Shown here in pieces: positions 59,196-64,000 of a stretch of 64,000 nt of DNA. Position 1 is the first letter of the stretch. Each line of letters starts with the position of its first letter. The stretch spans positions 372,001-436,000 of the forward strand of contig NZ_JXSK01000002.1 in assembly GCF_001083805.1 (NCBI RefSeq). The letters are read 5' to 3'. The notes beneath the pieces are model-generated. The model saw only the letters and a program-made list of their open reading frames with translations, did no database searches and was not told the DNA's origin. Both the position numbers and the translations under genes were made by a program. The stretch comes from Photorhabdus luminescens subsp. luminescens (lineage in GTDB: Bacteria > Pseudomonadota > Gammaproteobacteria > Enterobacterales > Enterobacteriaceae).

Positions 59196-59510
59196 TCAGG
59201 CAACAATATTACCCCCACGACATACCGGTGACGCTAAAACAGTATCCTGTAATTCATTCCACTCTTTTTCTGTATAGGTATGCAACGCCAAAGCATGAAC
59301 ACCTGCGGACAATTCTGCCGATAATGTGCTGTAAACAGAACGATGACGGTTCAGCATACGTTCACCAGCAAATTTATTACTGATGATGACGACTTTAAAA
59401 TGGCTTTCAGAACCTACGGGTACATTGTGACGATAACTTTCATCAATGACCTCAAGATATGAGGGATTAAATGCAGCCTGTAATTTCTCTTCTATATCCT
59501 GGCACACCAT
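59196..59510 (-). CDS. bolA: BolA-family transcription/iron-cluster regulator
   Basis: A 104-residue BolA protein. The [29 protein letters not shown] segment has the family strand order, with the histidine in ESHFK. BolA influences cell shape, biofilm and cell-wall genes under stress and forms complexes with monothiol glutaredoxins. It lies upstream of tig and divergent from yajG, matching E. coli. Confidence 0.94.
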   Translation of the reverse strand: MVCQDIEEKLQAAFNPSYLEVIDESYRHNVPVGSESHFKVVIISNKFAGERMLNRHRSVYSTLSAELSAGVHALALHTYTEKEWNELQDTVLASPVCRGGNIVA

Positions 59511-59753
59511 ATCATTCTCCTTAACCGCACAGCAGTCGTACTGCCAACCATACTAATAATTTTAGTCTATTCTCCATGAGTTATAGCATCAACGCATTAA
59601 AATATCTTTTAATCGAATCCCACATCATAAGGTTTTTATATGCGTTTACCCCATCAGGGATATGCCATGATTAAAAGGCAGTGTTATTATTGACGCAATT
59701 TATGCTATTGATAAGTATTACTGGATATCCTTATCACCGATGAGAAAATTAAC

Positions 59754-60332
59754 ATGTTGAAAAGAATCTTATTTCCACTCATTGCGCTTTTTCTTCTCGC
59801 TGGTTGCGCCGCTCCCAGCAATACCCTGACCATCGAACCTAAAATTACATTGCCAACAGCAGACCCAACGATGAGCGCAATTACCATCAGTATCAGCGGT
59901 GCCGACAATCGTCAATCTCAGACACTTGCTCAAGTTAACCGCAATGCAAAGCTGGAAATACTGAAACCATCCCGTGATCTGCGCTTTCTACTCCAGGAAA
60001 TCCTGGAAAAACAGATGACCGCCCGCGGTTATATGATTGGCTCTCCAGCCAATGCCAATCTGCAAATTATTGTCAACAATTTATATGCAGACGTTAAAGA
60101 AGGCAGCCTGCGCCATAATATTTCAACAAAAGCCGATATTTCCATCATTAGTACAGCGCAAAATGGCAGTAAACAAGTTAAGAATTACCGCACTAGCTAC
60201 AATGTACAAGGTCCTTTAAGCGCAACTAATGAGAAAATTGCCGATGCAGTCAATACTGTATTATCAGAAGTCATAACCGATATGGCTCAAGATCCTTCCG
60301 TCAGTAATTTCATTAAACAAAACGCCCGTTAA
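59754..60332 (+). CDS. yajG: YajG family lipoprotein
   Basis: A 192-residue lipoprotein with signal peptide MLKRILFPLIALFLLAGC (lipobox LAGC, Cys18). The mature domain is the YajG fold (PKITLPTADPTM, then RGYMIGSPANANLQIIVNN). The function is unknown. The gene is 53 bp upstream of ampG and on the same strand, as in E. coli, which hints at a role near cell-wall recycling. Confidence 0.9.
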   Translation: MLKRILFPLIALFLLAGCAAPSNTLTIEPKITLPTADPTMSAITISISGADNRQSQTLAQVNRNAKLEILKPSRDLRFLLQEILEKQMTARGYMIGSPANANLQIIVNNLYADVKEGSLRHNISTKADISIISTAQNGSKQVKNYRTSYNVQGPLSATNEKIADAVNTVLSEVITDMAQDPSVSNFIKQNAR

Positions 60333-60385
60333 TTAAAGGATTAATTATTTACTCTGCCCGCTGAGGGCAGAGTTTTGGGAGGCAC

Positions 60386-61864
60386 ATGTCTTATCGTTAT
60401 CTCACCGTTTTTACCCAACATAATTCACGAATTCTGCTTTTACTCGGCTTTGTTTCTGGCTTACCACTCGCATTGACTGCCAGCACCCTGCAAGCATGGA
60501 TGACCGTTGAAGACGTTGATCTTAAAACAATTGGCTTCTTTTCTCTTGTCGGCCAAGCGTATGTTTTCAAGTTTCTTTGGTCCCCTTTTATGGACCGATT
60601 TACCCTCCCTTTTCTTGGGCGTCGTCGCGGCTGGTTGCTTATTACACAGTTATTACTTATAGCCAGTATCGCTGCAATGGGTTTTCTCCAACCATCCCAA
60701 CATTTATGGTGGCTGGCCACATTAGCGGTAACCGTTGCTTTCTGCTCTGCATCACAGGATATCGTATTTGATGCTTATAAAGCCGATTTATTGAGTAGCG
60801 AAGAGCGGGGTGTAGGTGCTGCCGTTTCAGTACTTGGTTATCGGTTAGCCATGTTGGTTTCAGGCGGATTAGCACTATGGATCGCAGACCGCTATATTGG
60901 TTGGCAACACACCTACTGGTTAATGGCTGGATTGATGCTAATCGGCATTTATGCGACGTTAAAAGCTAAGGAGCCTGAACTTGACGCTCTGCCGCCAAAA
61001 ACACTCCAGCAAGCCGCAATAGAACCATTAGCCGATTTTTTTAATCGCAATAATGCATGGCTGATACTACTGTTAATTGTCATGTATAAAATGGGAGATG
61101 CCTTTGCTGCTAGCCTAAGTACCCCATTTCTGATCCGTGGTATTGGCTTTGATGCTGGTGAAGTTGGATTGATCAATAAAACGCTAGGATTAGCAGCAAC
61201 TATCGTTGGCGCATTATATGGCGGTTATTTGATGCAACGATGGAGCTTATTCCGCTCGCTAATGATCTTTGGCATCCTTCAAATGATTTCCAATATTGGA
61301 TACTGGCTGTTATCCATTACTGACAAAAATATCTACACTATGGGCAGCGCGGTTTTTCTGGAAAATATCTGTGGCGGAATGGGAACCGCTGCATTTGTCG
61401 CCCTACTTATGACGTTGTGTCATAAATCGTTCTCTGCAACACAATTTGCTTTATTATCTGCTTTATCTGCTGTTGGACGAGTCTATGTCGGCCCAATTGC
61501 GGGTTGGCTCGTTGAATTACATGGCTGGCCAAACTTCTATCTATTCTCTATCGCGGCCTCTGTTCCAGGATTATTACTGTTATTTATCTGCCGCCAAACT
61601 CTGGTTTATACCCAGCGAACTAATGATTTTATGCCACGTATTGAGTTCAAAAGTTTCTATCGTCTAGCGCTTGGCTTATTATCATTAGCAAGTATCTTGC
61701 TCACATTTTGGTTACTTATCATCATCACCAATGCTCTTAACTGGACTCATGCACCTGATCTGGCCGAAACATTACTATTATGGGGAGCACAGATCGGTAT
61801 CACAAGCATCATTCTCGGTAGCTTTCTAGATTATCTTGCATTCAAAAGGTGCAAATTGGCTTAA
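60386..61864 (+). CDS. ampG: Muropeptide permease AmpG
   Basis: A 492-residue MFS transporter with about fourteen membrane helices. It imports GlcNAc-1,6-anhydro-MurNAc peptides from the periplasm for peptidoglycan recycling, which in turn can induce AmpC beta-lactamase. The LGFVSGLPLALTASTLQAWM start and the FKFLWSPFMDRFTLPFLGRRRGW block are diagnostic. The Shine-Dalgarno GGGAGG precedes the ATG. It is followed by a strong hairpin. Confidence 0.96.
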   Translation: MSYRYLTVFTQHNSRILLLLGFVSGLPLALTASTLQAWMTVEDVDLKTIGFFSLVGQAYVFKFLWSPFMDRFTLPFLGRRRGWLLITQLLLIASIAAMGFLQPSQHLWWLATLAVTVAFCSASQDIVFDAYKADLLSSEERGVGAAVSVLGYRLAMLVSGGLALWIADRYIGWQHTYWLMAGLMLIGIYATLKAKEPELDALPPKTLQQAAIEPLADFFNRNNAWLILLLIVMYKMGDAFAASLSTPFLIRGIGFDAGEVGLINKTLGLAATIVGALYGGYLMQRWSLFRSLMIFGILQMISNIGYWLLSITDKNIYTMGSAVFLENICGGMGTAAFVALLMTLCHKSFSATQFALLSALSAVGRVYVGPIAGWLVELHGWPNFYLFSIAASVPGLLLLFICRQTLVYTQRTNDFMPRIEFKSFYRLALGLLSLASILLTFWLLIIITNALNWTHAPDLAETLLLWGAQIGITSIILGSFLDYLAFKRCKLA

Positions 61865-61887
61865 AAGGTGAAAATATTAAGCTAATT

Positions 61888-61919
61888 TATCAAAGGTTGA
61901 CGACTGTCAGCCTTTGATA
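61888..61919 (+). terminator. Terminator of ampG
   Basis: A 14-bp stem TATCAAAGGTTGAC / GTCAGCCTTTGATA (one G-T wobble) with a GACT loop lies 24 bp after ampG. Confidence 0.8.
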
Positions 61920-61944
61920 TCCCTGCCCTATTTTAAAATATTTA

Positions 61945-61960
61945 AGTGATAGCGATCACA
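61945..61960 (+). promoter_or_regulatory. CRP-like site upstream of the OmpK/Tsx-type gene
   Basis: AGTGATAGCGATCACA matches the CRP consensus TGTGA-N6-TCACA at 9 of 10 half-site bases. It lies about 155 bp upstream of the porin start. E. coli tsx is itself CRP-activated, so catabolite control is plausible. Confidence 0.65.
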
Positions 61961-62113
61961 CTTCAAATAGTCATTTGCCAAAAGTGCTATTTTCGAGTGA
62001 TTATTTGATTGTTCAATATTCATATCTGCGTAGAATCAGACTACCATTTTAAGGGTTATTTAATATAGCTTTAAAACCCAAAACCTCTTTTCATGGATGC
62101 GTTAGAGAAATTT

Positions 62114-62875
62114 ATGAGAACAACCATTCTGGCTACTGCTTTATTCACCACCGTCTCAGTTCCAGCTTATGCTGAATATCAAGGGGGCTTTGCTAATATC
62201 AGCATGAACTACCTCGACTGGACCAACCATACCACACACAAGTCAGGGCAAACCTCTCATAAAGACGACTTTGCCTATTTGGAACTAGAAGGCGGAGCCG
62301 GATTTGACTGGGGTGAATTATACGGGTTCTTTGATCTGGAAAATGCTTTCAACAGTCAGCATGCTGAACCAGGGGATAACCAAAGATACACTTTTAAGAC
62401 AACCGGTCGCTTCTATCTGGCTGATACAGGTTTCAATCTCTATGGTCATGTTTACGGCACTTACTCGCTCCCAGGTACAGCACATGGCGGGAACTTCCAT
62501 GAAGTAAATACCCTCTATGGTATTGGCTACAACACTGATTTCGCTGGTGTCTGGTTCAAACCGTTTGTTGCGCTGCACTATGTTGACCAAACTTTCTACT
62601 CCGGTAATAACGGCTATGTCGTTGGTTGGGTTGCGGGTTACGACTTTCAACTCTGGGAAGAAAAATTCAGCATAACTAACTGGAATGAAATAGAACTTAA
62701 CCGGAATGAACGCTACGGCAACGGTGGACGGAACGGTACCAATGGGGCAATAGCGTTATGGTGGACACCTCACCCATCCTTCACAACCGGCATTCAATAT
62801 CGATACGCCGATCATAAATTAGGTGAAGACTTCTGGCAGGATGCGATTGTCTACTCCATTAAATATAATTTTTAA
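62114..62875 (+). CDS. OmpK/Tsx-family outer-membrane channel protein
   Basis: A 253-residue beta-barrel protein. The signal peptide MRTTILATALFTTVSVPAYA is cleaved before EYQGG. Repeated amphipathic aromatic strands and a C-terminal aromatic (IKYNF) mark an outer-membrane barrel. The YGFFDLENAFN and GIGYNTDFAGVWFKPFVALHYVDQ segments resemble Vibrio OmpK more than E. coli Tsx. The family forms nucleoside-specific channels, which would fit the salvage genes in this window, but specificity is inferred. The ATG at 62114 is preferred over that at 62093 because it begins the signal peptide. It is inserted between ampG and cyoA. Confidence 0.85.
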   Translation: MRTTILATALFTTVSVPAYAEYQGGFANISMNYLDWTNHTTHKSGQTSHKDDFAYLELEGGAGFDWGELYGFFDLENAFNSQHAEPGDNQRYTFKTTGRFYLADTGFNLYGHVYGTYSLPGTAHGGNFHEVNTLYGIGYNTDFAGVWFKPFVALHYVDQTFYSGNNGYVVGWVAGYDFQLWEEKFSITNWNEIELNRNERYGNGGRNGTNGAIALWWTPHPSFTTGIQYRYADHKLGEDFWQDAIVYSIKYNF

Positions 62876-62884
62876 TTATTGACT

Positions 62885-62919
62885 TTAATTGTGAGCTGCC
62901 AAAAGCGGCTCACAATTAA
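62885..62919 (+). terminator. Terminator of the OmpK/Tsx-type gene
   Basis: A 12-bp stem TTAATTGTGAGC / GCTCACAATTAA can extend inward through TGC/GCG wobble pairs and lies 10 bp after the stop codon. The following TTTAATT is only weakly U-rich. Confidence 0.7.
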
Positions 62920-63224
62920 TTTAATTCCTAAATAAAATGACCGCGGTGGAAATTTTTAAAGCAAATTTTTTTATTTTTTTCCTTTTGCCTAAAAAATATA
63001 AAATGATTCAGTACAAATTCATATTTCCGCACTATTTCGTTACAATTAAATAACCTTTTTAAGCTAACCTCTGATTAATCTTACAGTTGCATGTGATCCC
63101 AGTAACATAAAGGGTTAACAACCCCTCAACTAACTATTACAAATGTTTACACTCCAGTAGCCTTACCGTAGAATGCCCGCACTGATGAAACGACAATAGA
63201 GCTTTTGTTATTTGGAGTCGTTAG

Positions 63225-64000
63225 ATGAGACTTATGAAATACAATAAAAGTATTGGGATATTGTCAATACTGGCGGCTACTCTTATGCTGAGTGGCTGCG
63301 ATATGGTATTGATGAATCCCAAAGGCGCTATCGGCGCTGAACAAAAAACGCTGATACTTACGGCTATTGGCCTGATGCTAATCATCGTTATTCCGGTGAT
63401 CATCATGGCATTCACTTTTGCCCTGCGTTACCGCGAAGCCAACAAAAGTGCTACCTATCACCCTAACTGGGCACACTCAAATAAAATTGAGTTGGTAGTA
63501 TGGACCGTTCCTATCATTATCATTATTATTTTAGCAACCATTACCTGGAAAACAACCCACGAGCTTGACCCATATAAACCACTGGTCAGTGATGAAAAAC
63601 CAGTGACTATTGAAGTGATTTCTCTTGATTGGAAATGGCTATTCGTTTACCCGGAGCAAGGTATCGCTACAGTTAACGAAATTGCTTTCCCTGTCGGGGT
63701 CCCGGTTAACTTCAAAATCACCTCTGATTCTGTGATGAACTCATTCTTCATCCCACAGTTAGGTGGTCAAATCTATGCAATGGCTGGTATGCAGACTAAA
63801 CTTCACTTAATTGCCGATGAACCTGGCACTTATAAAGGTTTGTCCAGCAGCTATAGCGGCCACGGCTTTTCCGGCATGAAATTTACCGCTACCGCTACCG
63901 CAGATCGTGAAGGTTTTGAACAGTGGGTTCAAAAAGTGAAAGCCTCCTCTAAAACCTTGGATACCATGCAAGCATTTAACGAGTTAGCTAAACAAAGCCA
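63225..64000 (+). CDS. cyoA: Cytochrome bo3 ubiquinol oxidase subunit II, N-terminal part (runs off the window)
   Basis: The first 258 codons of CyoA, open to the window edge. A lipoprotein signal ends in LSGC (Cys25), followed by two membrane helices ([19 protein letters not shown] and [18 protein letters not shown]). A cupredoxin-like periplasmic domain starts near [16 protein letters not shown]. It serves as a subunit of the aerobic terminal oxidase that oxidises ubiquinol and pumps protons. GGAG lies 7 nt before the ATG. The long AT-rich upstream region (62920-63224) presumably carries oxygen-responsive control sites, none of which I can assign. Confidence 0.95.
   Translation, partial: MRLMKYNKSIGILSILAATLMLSGCDMVLMNPKGAIGAEQKTLILTAIGLMLIIVIPVIIMAFTFALRYREANKSATYHPNWAHSNKIELVVWTVPIIIIIILATITWKTTHELDPYKPLVSDEKPVTIEVISLDWKWLFVYPEQGIATVNEIAFPVGVPVNFKITSDSVMNSFFIPQLGGQIYAMAGMQTKLHLIADEPGTYKGLSSSYSGHGFSGMKFTATATADREGFEQWVQKVKASSKTLDTMQAFNELAKQS

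Overview
This window is a chromosomal segment of an AT-rich enterobacterium (Morganellaceae-like). I infer Photorhabdus, or a close relative such as Xenorhabdus, from the gene content, the low G+C, the ERIC elements and the protein sequences. No replicon or phage genes are seen. Gene order largely follows the Escherichia coli segment running from ybbP/tesA to cyoA. Most genes are therefore housekeeping, and the interest lies in departures from that backbone and in RNA-level signals.

Layout. 1-5.3 kb: ybbP (partial)-ybbA, tesA, ybbO, ybbN, qmcA-ybbJ. 4.9-8.2 kb: cueR and the copper ATPase gene copA, with a CueR-type promoter. copA also carries a slippery heptamer followed by an H-type pseudoknot that should produce a short soluble copper chaperone. 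8.2-15.2 kb: an orphan AbrB/PrlF-like antitoxin gene, ybaP, a ChiX small RNA on the minus strand, ybaK, ushA, fsr, ybaL. 15.2-17.3 kb: hairpins, a LysE-type exporter, an ERIC element and AT-rich DNA with four 22-bp tandem repeats. 17.3-21.8 kb: gsk, a lone wzz, hemH, adk. wzz sits where Yersinia carries its whole O-antigen cluster. 22-28.8 kb: ERIC, htpG (heat-shock promoter), recR, ybaB, dnaX (frameshift site), apt, priC, rsmS. 28.9-32.4 kb: an accessory island with DUF1284, a 2-oxoglutarate/Fe(II) oxygenase and a bioMNY-type biotin ECF transporter, in the place where E. coli has mscK. 32.8-39.4 kb: acrR/acrAB, a decayed tomB, hha and ffs (4.5S RNA). 39.5-49.4 kb: ybaY, tesB, the glnK-amtB nitrogen operon (sigma-54 promoter, NtrC site), mdlAB, decR with a cysteine desulfhydrase-like gene, queC, fadM. 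49.5-59.5 kb: ybaV, ppiD, hupB, lon, clpX, clpP, tig, bolA, with sigma-32-like promoters before lon and clpP. 59.7-64 kb: yajG, ampG, an OmpK/Tsx-like porin with a CRP-like site, and the start of cyoA.

Functional themes are copper export, protein quality control (Trigger factor, ClpXP, Lon, PpiD, HtpG, CnoX), multidrug efflux, nitrogen uptake, purine salvage (Apt, Gsk, UshA) and DNA replication/repair (DnaX, RecR, PriC). The best leads are the copA recoding signal, the tomB pseudogene beside an intact hha, the conserved ChiX RNA, the orphan antitoxin and the biotin-transporter/oxygenase island. No CRISPR array, tRNA, prophage or complete insertion sequence was found.
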